The notes under the pieces were generated by a model. It did not search any database, had not been told where the DNA came from, and worked only from the letters and a program-made list of their open reading frames with translations. 64,000 nt of DNA from Isoetes taiwanensis (lineage: Eukaryota; Streptophyta; Lycopodiopsida; Isoetales; Isoetaceae), in contig JAJEKV010000006.1 in the NCBI GenBank assembly GCA_021234155.1, positions 25,178,883 to 25,242,882 of the forward strand, read 5' to 3'. A program made the position numbers and the translations under genes. Numbering within the stretch: position 1 is the stretch's first letter; every line of letters starts with the position of its first letter. Positions 31,668-43,210 of this stretch are shown piece after piece.

Positions 31668-33321
31668 TGTGACGTCCCCTACTCATATACGGTGCACTCA
31701 CCATATACAAGGGAGTTCATCCCCATACCAGCTCCATCGCGTCACAGGGCCCTCCACATATCACGCGAACCGTGGCGGGTTCGAGTGGGAAGAGTGAAGG
31801 GTCATTTACCAAATCTCCCTCGGGGTCTACCTAGGCTGCGCGGGCGTAAACATACATGTCATTATATAACATAAGCACATAGCCACCTCGAAGGGTGGTC
31901 CATCACATCTGCATAAACAAGGTGAGCACAATACATATGGGGAGTTCTACCCAAGGCTCAGACTCAAGGGAATGAGTGACGGCTTGGGTCTCCAGAGATC
32001 ATTGCGCAGGGAATTCATGGCAATGGATTTACTGGCATAAGAACATGGCGTGGGGTTGTCCACTCCATCCGCCCCTCCACGTACGCACTTTGCGAGTAGG
32101 TTGAAAAGTGTTGGGACCCGACTGTAGCCCGCCGGATGCATAGCCGAAAGGGCTATTCCTGGGTTCATCCTCCCAGTTCCGATGGGGCAGGTGGGGATCA
32201 CTCCCTCCAGAGATCTACCTGCTGACTCAAGGTGACTAGAGGGCCACTGCCCTTATTCGACTGAACCCACTGGAAAGTGAACACCACTTCACGGGTGTCG
32301 AGCCCATGCCTTGCCCACACGCAGTGGCAAGCCATCAGACCTAGTCACAATGATCCCTGGTAGGCTTTACACACCAGAGGGATGGATTTCAAGTCGAGGC
32401 GGGAACCTCCTTCTCGGCCCGGTCGGCCCTTCACCCACAACCCGGTGTGGCTCTTGTACCCAAAGGCGAATCTGTGTGTGCTAGAGGCTAATCTAGGAGC
32501 ATCTACTACCAAGCTTTAGGTCTCTACCCCCCTTCCCAATACAAGGAGTTCATAGAGATACATCATCCACATACATCATAAGAGACTAAAGAACAAGATC
32601 TAATCTATATCATAGAGTTAGGTTCTTTAGTTAGAGTCTGGTATCTAGGGATCTAGAAGGCTGTTATGGGCAATTTAATAGGCTAAACCTCTTGATTCTA
32701 TGGTGAAATAGGGTTTAGACTATCTAACTAGCCAAATACTGATCCTTGGGTGGCTCCTCGACTGAGCTTCGACCATCCTGGCGAGGCCTTTCGAATCAAG
32801 GAAAACTAAGGATGCAATTCTCCCAAGCGAGTTCGGGAGGCGGTTTTTTGGTTTGTTGAGGCAGCCAAAGAGTTCTAAAGCCCTAAAATCGAAAATTGGG
32901 CAAGTTAGGGTTTCCCACCCTATATAGACAAGGGGTTGGTTAGGGTTTCCAATTATCCTCTTTTGGCATGTGGGATAGTGGAAATGGGCCCACTTGCCTT
33001 TAAGGGCTAGGTGGCCAAATGTGCACACATGGAAATGTGTGCCCACATTAATGTGTACATTGGAAAATGTGCACATTAATTGCACCTATGGGTGTGGCCC
33101 ACTTGGCATGAAGTGTCCACTTGGAATGTGTGCCCACATTAATGTGTACATTGGAAAATGTGCACATTAATAGTTACACCTATTTCTAGGGCGAAGTTGC
33201 CCCTAGGGCTACACACACGGCTACACGCTAAGCGTGCACATCGTCAACCCGGTGGCGTGTCGCGGCGTGGCGGCGATGCGGTATATCGTCACGGGGCTTA
33301 TACCGCTTTGGAAACGTCACA
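31668..33321 (-). repeat. 3' LTR (1654 bp) of minus-strand element
   Basis: On minus it starts TGTGACGTTTCC and ends GACGTCACA. It matches 43211-44845. A TATA-like CTATATAG is on minus at about 32921. Confidence 0.95.
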
Positions 33322-33332
33322 TTCTCCCCACC
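33322..33332 (-). promoter_or_regulatory. Polypurine tract
   Basis: GGTGGGGAGAA on minus, directly before the 3' LTR. It is identical to that at 52118-52128 in the + element. Confidence 0.9.
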
Positions 33333-34267
33333 TTGAATTGATCTTTGTCCGCGGCAGGTGGGTCTCCCCACCTTGGGATCAACCTAATGCGCAATCAACC
33401 CGATACATACGATAACTACCATAATCCCTACACATTTATTAAGATTACCTTAAGGTAATATTTTTTAGGACATTATCACAACATTATATTATGAAATACT
33501 TATCACTTCATAACATCATTAAAACAGGTTATTCAATAATTCACTTAACATGACAATTAAGTTTATCAAAATTAAAATTAACGTCCGAGGTTTCTTCATT
33601 CCTTGCAACACATTCAAACAAAATTTGTGTTGCAATTCTTAAATAACTTCGACCTCCTTGCCCTCCGGGTGCTCTATTGGCTGCTGTCGACACCACGTTA
33701 GTACCATTTAATTATTAATAAAATTTTGGTTATATGGTGACCACCCCACCTATCTACATGGATGCATGGCTAATCTCTCATTAGGAAGAGGGTGAATCTT
33801 CCATTATGGCCGTGGAGACGGCGCCTATATGCCTATATGCCGCTCATGCCTACACCCTAGTTGCCTTGCGTGGAGGATAGGTCCTTCCAGGTATATGGGG
33901 CGTGGCGGCCTGATTCCTCCTATCAAAGCATATATGGGGCTAGAGGTGCTTTTCCTATCGGTGCATTCCTTCATGACCTCCTTTCTCTCGAGGTCGTCTA
34001 CTTCCGTGGGGCAGTAGACTTTCTAATCTACCTTCCACTTCGCCCAAAGGAAAGCGGTCATGCCTACATTGACATTGCACCACGCCCTAGAGATCACCGT
34101 AGTGGTCCCATCATCGGTAACAGCATGCGACCCTACTAAGCATAGGTTGCATCGTGGATTAATCTTAATTACACAAGAATTAACCTACACAAATCGACAT
34201 GCTCGAGCGATTTCTTGGGAGATGACCTTGCCGTCCCATTGCTCCATAAGCTGTGGATCTTGCTTTA
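33333..34267 (-). other. 3' non-coding region of minus-strand element
   Basis: No ORF with a domain is seen. It matches 48780-49241 plus 51721-52115 of the + element, and so supplies the empty-site sequence for the Helitron insertion. Confidence 0.8.
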
Positions 34268-34480
34268 CTAAATCTTTCTTAAGTACCCGTCGCGTCTTCC
34301 AGCGGTAAGTGTTTCCACTTGACCAAATCTTTGGAGGAATTCTGATCTCCTCGTTTTCTTGAAAGCTTTATCAAGAATCAGTGCGGAACTATTTCCATTT
34401 GCTCCTCCGTCATTTCCAACAATGTTGGAGAATCCAAGACTTCGATGCGGATTTGGAGTATGCTTCTTCAACAAACTCGC
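34268..34480 (-). pseudogene. Chromodomain at integrase C-terminus
   Basis: ILDKAFKKTRRSEFLQ is followed by a segment whose + counterpart reads YLVKWKHLP and EDATWV, the chromodomain core. In chromoviruses this domain reads histone methyl marks, often H3K9, and steers integration to heterochromatin. It is frameshifted here. Confidence 0.75.
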
Positions 34481-35720
34481 GTGGAAGACCTTATGAATCT
34501 TTAGGTGTCTTTGGCAAGTCTAGTTTGTAGGATTGATTACCTACTTTCTTGACTATTACGAAAGGTCCAGCCCACCTTGGAGCAAGCTTCTTGCAATTCG
34601 ATCTGAGCTTAGCCTGCTTCACCTTGATCTTGAGCCAAACATCATCTCCAACTTTGAACTCTCTTCTTTGTTCGTTGCTTGCTACGATGCTCTTACGGCG
34701 ACTTCTTCTTGCTGCTGTGCGATAACCTCGAACTTCTTCCACAAGCTGCTCGCATATCGCCAACATCTGCTCGCGAAACTTCCACTTTTGACGCGGGGTT
34801 GTGCCAAGTATGCGGGTTAGGCGCGATGGCCGTAATTGATCATAAGCGGCGACATTTGGGATGATTCTGCTTGGTGCTATTGTATGCAAACTCCACCAAG
34901 TGAATAAATTCTTCCCACATACTTTGCTTATTCGGACATAGTTTCGTAGCATGTCCTCTAAAATCCTGTTGGTCATCTCCGTCACGGCCATCCGTCGAGG
35001 ATGATATACGTGCTCATGGATAACCGATGCGGATTGTCGCCAAAGAGGTCTTGCCAAAAGGCGCTCATGAACCGGATCCACGGTGGGAGATGATCTCCCT
35101 TGGCATGCCATGAAGCCCGAAGATCTCTTTGGTGAAGAGCTTTCTTTGTATCCATAAATTTGTATCGTGGTCTGCAAGGCACAAAATGTGCCATCTTAGA
35201 CAACTTGTGCCGACCACTACCATCAAGGCATCCTTCCCTCTTTGGCGTTCTTGGGAGTCCTGTGATGAAATCCATGCGATTACCTCCCACTTAGCGTTTG
35301 GCACCGCTAATGGCTCCAATGCCCACGGAATTGGCTGCTCCGCCTTTGTCTGGCGACATAGCTGGCATTCCTTGATGTAGCGAGCCACACGCTTCTTCAT
35401 TCCTGGCCAATAATAGCTGCTGCGTGCTTTGAAATATGTTTTCATGAATCCGCATGGCCAGCTATTGAAATGTTTGTGCGTGGTCGTGGAGGATCAATTT
35501 CCTTACACGATGATTGAGATGCACGCACAACTTGTTCTTATGGTATAACGGGTTGCCTTCCTTCTTAAAATGCTTAAAGGCCTCCCGCTCCTTATCTGTT
35601 CTAGCCTCCCTAGAGACTTGCCCATACTTCCTTGAAATCCCGTCCGTTGGCAAGGACTCTTCAATCTTTTACCAAAGTCGCTGGAGATCGTCGAAATTGC
35701 ATTGCAATGCACTCTAGTTG
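34480..35720 (-). pseudogene. Integrase of minus-strand element
   Basis: The His/Cys zinc-binding region ends CQLCRQTKAEQ (about 35345-35380). The catalytic core includes MDFITGLPRTP (about 35250-35285) and KMAHFVPC (about 35185-35205). The C-terminal segment DDVWLKIKVKQAKL then LAPRWAGPFVIVKKVGNQSY (34491-34640) is the GPY/F-type module. Integrase inserts the cDNA. Frame changes between modules indicate damage or consensus error. Confidence 0.85.
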
Positions 35721-36250
35721 TCGGGGGATGCCTTGAAAGCGCATCCGCTACCACGTGAGCTTCCACGGCTTGTAGACTATATCAAAGTCGTACTCTTCAA
35801 GGAACTCCATCCACCTTCTACGCCTCGGGTTGAGGTGTGGTTTGCGTGAATACATATTGGAGGCTACGGTGGTGCGTATCCAGCTGGAACTTCCTTCCCA
35901 AAGGTAGTGCCTCCAAATTCTTAATGCCACGACAACCAAAAAGCAATTCTTGATCGTGCGTGGGGTAGCGTGTTTGGCGTCGTTCATCTTCTGGAATCAT
36001 ACGCTACCAGCGCTCTTCTTCATAACTTTTTGTAGCTATCTTACTTTCGCGTCGGTGGCTACAAGCTTATCTTTCTCACGGGTCCGGAGGGGGTTAAATT
36101 TGGGGCTGTTGTTAAAGCTTCCTTCAACAATTCAAACCACAGCGGGCTTTCTTGTGCCAATGCTTTTTGCCCAATCTTTCACTTTCTCCGCCAGCGTCAA
36201 GTCACGTTGGCGGGGCTGCTATCTTGGCAAAGTTCTTCCACGAACTTCTG
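35720..36250 (-). pseudogene. RNase H of minus-strand element
   Basis: YPTHDQELLFG (about 35940-35970), FQLDTHHRSLQYVFTQ (about 35845-35895) and RRRRWMEFLEEYDFDIVYKP (about 35760-35825) are in the order of Ty3/Gypsy RNase H. The enzyme degrades template RNA. Frames alternate. Confidence 0.8.
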
Positions 36251-37130
36251 TAGTACCCTGCTAGGCGAAGAAAACCGACTTCATGCACATTCTTGGCGCC
36301 CGACCCCTTTGAATGACTGCTTCAATCTTCGCAGGATCCGTCGAGATGCCTTCTGCTGAGATCACATGCCCTAGATACTCTACCTTCTCTGTTGCGAAGT
36401 GGCACTTCGACAACTTGGCGTACAACTGGTGCCTCTTCAACTTCTCCAGCACTCTTCTCAAGTGTTGTACATGCTCTTCAAGGGATCTGCTATACACCAA
36501 AATGTCATCAAAGAAAACAATCACAAAGGTGTCTAAGAACTCCCTGAAGATGTCGTTCATGAGCCTCATGAGCGTTTGGGGCATTCGATAAGCCCGAAGG
36601 GCATTACCGAGTGAACTCATAGTGCCCATATCGGCGTCGGAAGGTGGTCTTATGGATATCTTCTTCCTTTATCCGATCGATGATAACCTGACCTTAAAGT
36701 CGATTTTGGAGAAGATCTTTGCACCTTGGAGCTGATCCATCAAGTCATCGATGCGGGGCTGCGTACTTGTTCTTAATGGTGTGCTTGTTCAACTGCCTAT
36801 AGTCTATGCACATCCTTAAACTGCCATCCTTCTTCTTAACGAAGAGAATGGGCGCTCCAAATGGCGAAACACTAGGTCTAATAAAACCTAGGTCAAGCAG
36901 CTCCTGCAACTGCTTCTTTAGCTCAGGCAATTCTGCGTTGTCATTCTATATGGAGCCTTGCTCGTTGGCTTTGTTCACGGTTCGAGTGCAATCGCACTCA
37001 ACTCCCCTATAGGGAGGGGCTGCTTGATCTCATCGGAAAGAGATCATGGAACTCCGTGATCGGCTCTAGCTACTTGCCCGACAACTTCTTTGAGCACCTT
37101 GTCTTCTTTGCTTCCTTCGATTCGGCTCAC
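36250..37130 (-). pseudogene. Reverse transcriptase of minus-strand element
   Basis: [20 protein letters not shown] and [20 protein letters not shown] (36745-36905) are followed by VIVFFDDILVYS. The catalytic FDD codons are at 36504-36512. LGHVISAEGIS (about 36345) follows. This is a clear Ty3/Gypsy RT of normal size with frameshifts. Confidence 0.9.
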
Positions 37131-37580
37131 TAATCTCAAGCTTGAGATGTATGCCACCTTTCGCTCTTGATGCACTTGAGCAGTCTCTTAGAAGACATGC
37201 TGCTTTGCATGATGGGGACAACTTCTTTACACCGTGATTTCGATGATCTTGCCGTCGGGCGTTGGGAAGGTCACTTTCCGCTTTCCACGGTCGATAATGG
37301 CCCTTGGCCCAAGGTACTCCATTCCTATGATCAAGTCATACTTGCCAATGCCCATTACTTTGCCCCCATCCGGATATTAATCCACGGCAAGTCGATGTCG
37401 AAGTTAATTCTCTTGCCGTAGTCACGCCTCCTTTGCACCACTTGCTAAGACAGCGGGTTTTGGCTTTGACTTTAGCGGCTTCAACTTCAACATTTGAACC
37501 GTGCGGGGGATGCAAAGTTATGGCTACTTCACTGAGTCTATCAAGACTATGAAGGACTTGGCCTTGGCCTTCCCTCTTGT
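37130..37580 (-). pseudogene. Aspartic protease of minus-strand element
   Basis: The segment KSFIVLIDS (about 37555-37530) is where the DSG/DTG active site should be, but the next residue is lost in a frame change. MGIGKYDLIIGMEYL, about 37310-37355, matches the second protease half. The enzyme cleaves Gag-Pol. Confidence 0.6.
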
Positions 37581-37618
37581 GGAAATTACCTTATCTTGGC
37601 TCTACGCTTGCTCTGTAT

Positions 37619-38967
37619 CTATTGCGGCAAAGATATGACACTCACCCTGAATGTAGTCGCGGGCTTAGCCGCCGGTCGTCGTCCGGACGAGGCGTCCCAA
37701 TCTCCCAACTCGCTAGAGCTGCACTCATGGCGTAGGCGGGTTGCTGTCCTATGGCCTGGCTGGAAGCACACGGAAACACAAGTTGCTTTTCTATGCACTC
37801 TGCCTCTTTTCCTTGGGCATGCTCGCGCAAAAGGATCGTCTTTGCTTTGGAGTAGTTTGACCCCTCTGCTTGTCCTTGAAGGACACACTGCTTCTTCTCT
37901 GCTTTGCTTCCCGGTTTCCACCATGTGGGGCTCTAGGCGGGCACTAGGTGGTTGCCCTGGGGCTATAGCTTCTGTCAGCCTTGCCTTTATCACGGAAATC
38001 TGCTGCATACGCCCGCTATTCTGAGGTCCCGACCCCTGCAAGCTTATAGCCTTGGACTCTGCTTCTGATACTGTCCTAGGGTTTATTGCTCTCACAAGCT
38101 TGCGGATCTCCTCATTCAGCCCCTCGATATAGCTTTCCACTGCATGCTTCTCTCCCAACTTCGGCACATACAGCCTTAGCCTCATGAATTCCTCTGTATA
38201 TTTCTGGACTGATTTGTTTCCCTGTTGGAGCCTATAGAACTGCTGCATCATGCTGGACTTATGTTCCCTTGGGACGTAATGGCGCTTGAAGGCTTTTGCA
38301 AACTTCTTGAACTTACAAGCATCCCTGCTTAAGCCATGTGCCTTTGCATAACCCTTCCACCAAATCCGTGCGGCTCCCTTCAAGTTGGCTGTTGCCACTC
38401 TTCCTTTGTCTTTATCCTTCATGCCATAAGCATTGCCGTACTCACTCATCTCGTCCAGCCATGCCTCTGCTTCCAATCCTGACCTGTTCTGCCCAGTGCG
38501 GAATCTACCTTCTTCTGGTAGTCAGAGGCCCTGGTGTCCCTTTGTCGTCCATCTGGGGTGTTTCTCTGCCTTCCCTCTTCAGTGTTCCTTTGCCTTCCAT
38601 CCGTTCGGTCCTGGGCCTGCTCTTCCTCTTCCTCGGAGTCGGAGTCTGAGTCTGAGCTTGAGTCGGAGGAATCCGAGCTGGGGGATCTCCTTCTCTTGCT
38701 CCTCTTCTTGTCCCTTCCCGTTTTCCGAGCTGATGCTTGTGGCAATTGAGCATTGCCCACCGACCCTGCTCCTGCTTGTGCGGCTAATAGAGCCTTTATC
38801 TGTTCAAGGTCCGTCCTCATCTGGGATATCTCCTCCTCTGGGGTCATGGGTTCCATTTCTTCAAATAAGTTCCTTGCGGGGTGGTGCAGGGGGTGCGTTC
38901 TTCCCTAAGGTCTTGGCGTTGTCGCTACTTTGAGCCCTAGGCCTCTTTGCATACACAAGTAATTCAT
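37619..38967 (-). pseudogene. gag of minus-strand element
   Basis: Starts at ATG 38967 (MNYLCM). An acidic Ser/Asp/Glu region (38856-38446) has a repeated QRNT/QRDT motif. The gag capsid-like domain is in the frame 38476-37619: KGAARIWWKGYAK, FAKAFKRHYVPREH, YTEEFMRLRLYVPKL. A decayed zinc knuckle (CFQPGHRTAT) lies at about 37750. The insertion site in the + relative falls at its EEIRKL codons (about 38107-38124). Confidence 0.85.
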
Positions 38968-39094
38968 GGCTATATGGTTAGTTTTACTTGTTCCCTCGCA
39001 TTGTTTATGGTTTGTTGGCATAATTGTGGAATAAAATATATCAACAAAACATTTAAAGTGCAATGAAGATTATATTCATATATTATATAATATT

Positions 39095-40632
39095 TTAGTA
39101 CAAAAAGTCTCCGGGATCAAGAGTCTAACTAGTCTTGAAATCGCCCGGTAAGGCAGGTTGTCCTCAAGGAACTTTTAACTTGGGCGCCCTCACCGAGTGA
39201 CCCAAGTTCGATGATGCTTGCCGACGAGCCTCCCGTATGGCTCTCACCGGTCTTCTACCCTCGCTATTAGGATGTAAGGGCTTGATCAGCGCCAATCTCG
39301 CGGCGTCGGTGGGGTATGGCAAAGTCGAAGAGGTCAAGTGCCATTGTCCTCTTGACTAAGGCGGCATAGTCGGCGTTTGTTGCTATTCGAGCATGCTGCG
39401 GAAGCACGAGAGTGCAATCAGCATGAACACTCCTTCTTCACCTCACGGGGGCCGAACTTGCGGTGTATTGCGCTATTCTCCCATCCATCAGCAGCGGCAA
39501 GTAGTACTCGGCGACCTGTGGATTTTGTGTCGAAAGCTTCTCTCGCTTGTTTGGCCTCTCCTCTGTGCGCCCGGTGCTCGTCGACCTCAATTTGGTCAGC
39601 TCCACGTAGTCTTCAATTGTGATGGCCGGCCTCACGAGGTCGATTCCTTCTCCTTTTGGCGGGGGTGGTGTCGAAGGACTCCGGCATTAGGATGCTCGGT
39701 CTTCCCGCGGATCCCCATCTGTTCTTGGAGGCAGGAACTCCTCCTCTGTTGGCAAGCTCCAGCTCGTCCATCATTTGCACGATCTTTTTTGTAGGCACGG
39801 ATGCTCGGAGGTCGTCTCCCTGACGTAGCCAGGTGTCGGCCTCCCCTCACTTGAAGCGGAAAGTCCCGAGGCTCCCGGGGCGATGAAGTCGTCCATGTTT
39901 GTCCGCGGTTGGTGGGAGTTCATCAACCTGAGCTCCCCCTCGCATTAGGGAAGGTTCGGATGTCGTGAGGAGTAGATACTCCTCGGATTGATGATGATAG
40001 GGGCTAGGCTTGTGATGCCTAGCCCGGCAGTGTCAGCAACTCGATGCCTGCTTCCGCCGCTTTCGGAAATTGATCGACTCTGCTGCGCTTGGCGCCGTTC
40101 TTCGTCGAGTCGAGCTCAGGTGTATCCTTTCGTTGTCCGATTCCTCTTCATCCTCTCTTTGCTTCTACGATTTCACGGTGATACCGCGGCAAGACCGCTC
40201 TTCCCCTTACCTTTGCTATAGGGTCTACCTCCATCGGAGAAATAGAGGTTACCCCATCGAGGGTTCGGCCTTGATTGGGATAAGAAGATGGCTAGGGCTG
40301 CGATTGTAAAGAGAAGTACTTGGTCCTATTGGCTGTCGAGGGACCATGTAGTCGAGGCGACCCTCTAGCGCCTTGTTAGTCAAATACTTGGCGATGTTGG
40401 GGACATATCGTAAAACCGCTTGAAGGGATGGGCGGGAGCGAAGTATCCTATGCAAGGGGGACTTGGACAGGGAAGGTCCTACCCTAGCTTGAAATTCTGC
40501 TAGCTTTTGCCTATATGCTTGGGTTGCATTTAGCGTGGCTTGGATGTCGATTTCTTTCCCAAAGTTGACATGACATCGCCTCGGCGGCACATGGACCTTT
40601 ATTGTACCATCGCCGAAGTCGGCGATGGCCAT
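39095..40632 (-). CDS. ORF-B of minus-strand element
   Basis: Starts at ATG 40632 (MAIADFGDG). IQATLNATQAYRQKLAEFQ, RVGPSL and NIAKYLTNKALEG follow in the frame 40710-40249, in line with 29104-29420 of the + copy. Later pieces lie at 39850-39438, including MDGRIAQY. The end is near 39095, where the TAA matches the + copy. Function unknown. Presence in both elements shows ORF-B belongs to the family and is not a chance capture. Confidence 0.6.
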
Positions 40633-40743
40633 TGATCTAACAAAGAAGGGAGTATCAAGCGGATGCGAAGCGCCTCGGGGGCTGAAAGATCGCCCTAGCG
40701 ATGGAAACAAATTTGCGAGGGTGCCAATTGAGAAATGGGGACT

Positions 40744-40751
40744 TATTTATA
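40744..40751 (-). promoter_or_regulatory. Internal TATA box for ORF-B (minus element)
   Basis: TATAAATA on minus, 112 bp before ATG 40632. The leader sequence is similar to that of the + copy. Confidence 0.7.
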
Positions 40752-40928
40752 GAAAAGGGGAAACCCTAATTTTTGGATGACCTAGAATTTCTTGAGATTA
40801 GGCAATTCGACCTATTAAGGGATGCAATTGCAAGTTTGAAGACTATTTCTAGGGTTTGAGCATGCTAAGGACAACTCTTGAACTTATTGTACAATTTGGA
40901 GATCATTTGGTGAAGAAATGAGTGCGAG

Positions 40929-40991
40929 GTCTCACGTTCGCCCAAACCAATTTTGAGAATGTCGAAATCTGTCTGGCGCGGCGTGTGAGAC
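40929..40991. repeat. GTCTCACACG hairpin (ORF-B pair, minus element)
   Basis: Arms GTCTCAC... and GCGTGTGAGAC. It lies about 178 bp upstream of the TATA at 40751. Confidence 0.85.
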
Positions 40992-41125
40992 ATGGGGTCC
41001 CTAATTGGGCTAGGCTTACTCAATTTAAGTGATCTAAGGCTGTAATTCCACTAAACTCATCGAATTAGGCAGAATTGACCCCTTACTTAGTCGATTTGGA
41101 GCTGTTTTGGGCATTTTTGGGCATG

Positions 41126-41190
41126 GTCTCCGCGTTAGCCCGGCCCAGATTTGAGATTCTAGAAATGCGTCACGGCGGCGGCGTGTGAGT
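41126..41190. repeat. GTCTCACACG hairpin (ORF-B pair, second copy)
   Basis: Degenerate ends (GTCTCCGCG / GCGTGTGAG) with the AGATTTGAGATTCTAGAAAT centre shared by the minus-element hairpins. Confidence 0.75.
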
Positions 41191-41332
41191 ATCGTCTCAA
41201 TTTTGCTCAAAGCTCCAATTCAATTAAAACAAAAAGCTAGGGATCGATATCTTAACCTATTTAAGCGAGGGTTTGACACTTTATTTACACAAAATTTCTT
41301 TATATTAACAAAATTTTCGGTTATTTACAAAA

Positions 41333-42572
41333 TTCAAGGCGTTCTCCCTTGATGTGCACGGCAAGATACATATCTGCCTCATGAAGGTAACCCTCTTGGC
41401 GTGCACCGTGCAGGCGTTGAGTCTTCAAAATGCTTTACTATAGCGGCCGGCCGCCTCACGTAAACACAACGGCATCTGCGTCGGTCGCGGCGCGTAATGC
41501 GTGTTATATTCTTACATAACCAGCGGCGGACCAAAGCGTTGAAAGCGGTGCGGGGGATCAAGTCCGTAGCTCCTCGCGGAAGTGCGGATTTCCTTGAGGT
41601 TATGTTCTCAACTTCTTCTTGCCGGCCGCTTCTTTCCTGGTGCTGCGGGAGGCTTGGGCTTTGGTGGAGGGCTTGATTAATGCGACTCTTCGTCGGTGTC
41701 GCCTTCAATCACGTTCTCACCCATGCTCACGGTAATAGGCATTGTAGGCCTCCCCCGCCGCCATGTAAAGCGTTGTGCTCCTTGATCCTCTTACGATGAA
41801 CCTTGGCGGGGTCTATCACATATACCCTCCCGTTGTGGCGTGGGGCCTTGACCCCTATCCCGTCGGGAGCGGTGGGAAGGCCGCCACTGCCCGGCCTCCC
41901 TCACCTCGCTCTTGGGCTATGCTCAGGGACCTCTTCTCTCTGGTAGGGGGCTTTGAAGAGCTTGCCCCATCTCTGGCCGCGTAGTCTTAGTCCGGTGCGT
42001 CGGTGGAAAGGCGAGGGGATCTCTTCGCTGATGGTTCGTTGATTCGGGACGGGACCCGTCGGCAAACCCGAGCCTTCACAACTTTCTGCCCGGCTGCCTT
42101 GATGGCTTTGGCCTTTCTCTTCTTGACCGCTGGCTGTGGTGGGGTCGTCTTCCGACTCTTAGTCCCTCTGCTCGGTGGCGTTCTTTAGCTTCATACTTGC
42201 TTAGGCGTGCAAGATCGGCTTCTTCATCCGGGGTGAGCTTATTTCTTTGCTCTTCTCTCCCTTGCTCCTCACGAGTGTGGGTCTCATTAGGGTGTTGCTC
42301 CTCGGCTATTGGCTGCCACAATGCGCTCCTTGGCTCCTGGTCTCTCCTCCTCGCTGCGATGTCCTCTAGGATTTGATGCATGATGTCGGCGTTGTGCGTC
42401 TATGATCTCGGGTGTAATCTCAGATCCGATCCAGATCCTGCATCTTAATTTCGAAGAGAATCGCCTTCCGGAAAAAGCGTTCTTGTAGGACCCTCTGAAA
42501 GAAGGCCAGAACCGCTTTATTTGGATGATTCGGCGGTGAGCTTCCTTGCCGATCATTTTGTGAGGCCATCAT
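41333..42572 (-). CDS. ORF-A of minus-strand element: H3-fold accessory protein
   Basis: Start ATG at 42572 or 42569 (MASQNDRQGSSPPNHPNK). A charged region follows (MHQILEDIAARRRDQE, LTPDEEADLARLSKYEAKER). The region IEGDTDEES is followed by a Pro/Lys tail with APGKKRPA. The H3 core comes next: LKEIR (41598-41584), LIPRTAFNALVRR (41561-41523), KHFEDS (41435-41418), AKRVTFM, and DMYLAVHIKGER (41374-41339). The order and end match the + copy and histone H3. Helix 2 is scrambled by frame changes. This second copy shows the H3 fold is inherited within the family. Confidence 0.8.
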
Positions 42573-42676
42573 TTGCTGCTTCGTCGATCGGAGCTAAAGC
42601 CGAGAAAGATAAGCCTTATAGTGATCCGCGGCGAAGTTCTAGGGAAGAACGGGGAAAAATGGGTGGGGTCTAGGTC

Positions 42677-42684
42677 TATTTATA
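42677..42684 (-). promoter_or_regulatory. Internal TATA box for ORF-A (minus element)
   Basis: TATAAATA on minus, about 105 bp before the start codon. Confidence 0.7.
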
Positions 42685-42761
42685 GGGGTCAAGTTTTAGG
42701 TCAATTTGTTAAACTACCTTTTGGGTTGTCTAAAAGCACCTAAAACACCTAATTAAGCAAG

Positions 42762-42825
42762 GTCTCACCACGTTCTTGACTGGATTCGAAAATGTGAAAT
42801 CTGTCACAGCAGCGGCGTGTGAGAT
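42762..42825. repeat. GTCTCACACG hairpin (ORF-A pair, minus element)
   Basis: GTCTCACCACG ... GCGTGTGAGAT. It lies 78 bp from the TATA box, the same spacing as in the + copy. Confidence 0.8.
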
Positions 42826-42946
42826 AGTCAGAGATCCACTATTAAATTAACATGTAACATGCTAAATCTCTTTGATTCTTAGCTTAAAATTAAATTATCA
42901 AGTTATTTTCTTTGTATTTTACAACTTTTTGGTGTCAAAAGTGAAT

Positions 42947-43009
42947 GTCTCACGCGTTCCCGACCCGATTTGAGATTCTAGAAAAATCTGTCACGTAGCG
43001 GTGTGAGAC
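42947..43009. repeat. GTCTCACACG hairpin (ORF-A pair, second copy)
   Basis: GTCTCACGCG ... GGTGTGAGAC, 185 bp from its partner. Confidence 0.85.
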
Positions 43010-43196
43010 CCTCCTTTTTGGATGTTGGCTCATCAATTTTTAATCTTTTACATTTTTTATTCATTTTAGCTGTTACTAAGCTTAGCATACTACAAAATGA
43101 GAAAAAATTTTCTCATTTTTGAGGTTTGAGGATCCTATCAAGTTAGTGCTCTCTTGGGAACATGGCGGTGCTTTGCTCTTGGTCTCCAAGAACATA

Positions 43197-43208
43197 GCTC
43201 ACGATACC
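43197..43208 (-). promoter_or_regulatory. Degenerate iMet primer binding site
   Basis: GGTATCGTGAGC on minus, against the canonical GGTATCAGAGC form. Downstream sequence (TTCTTGGAGACCAAGAGC) is identical to that after the + element's PBS, so the site is homologous. Confidence 0.75.
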
Positions 43209-43210
43209 TT

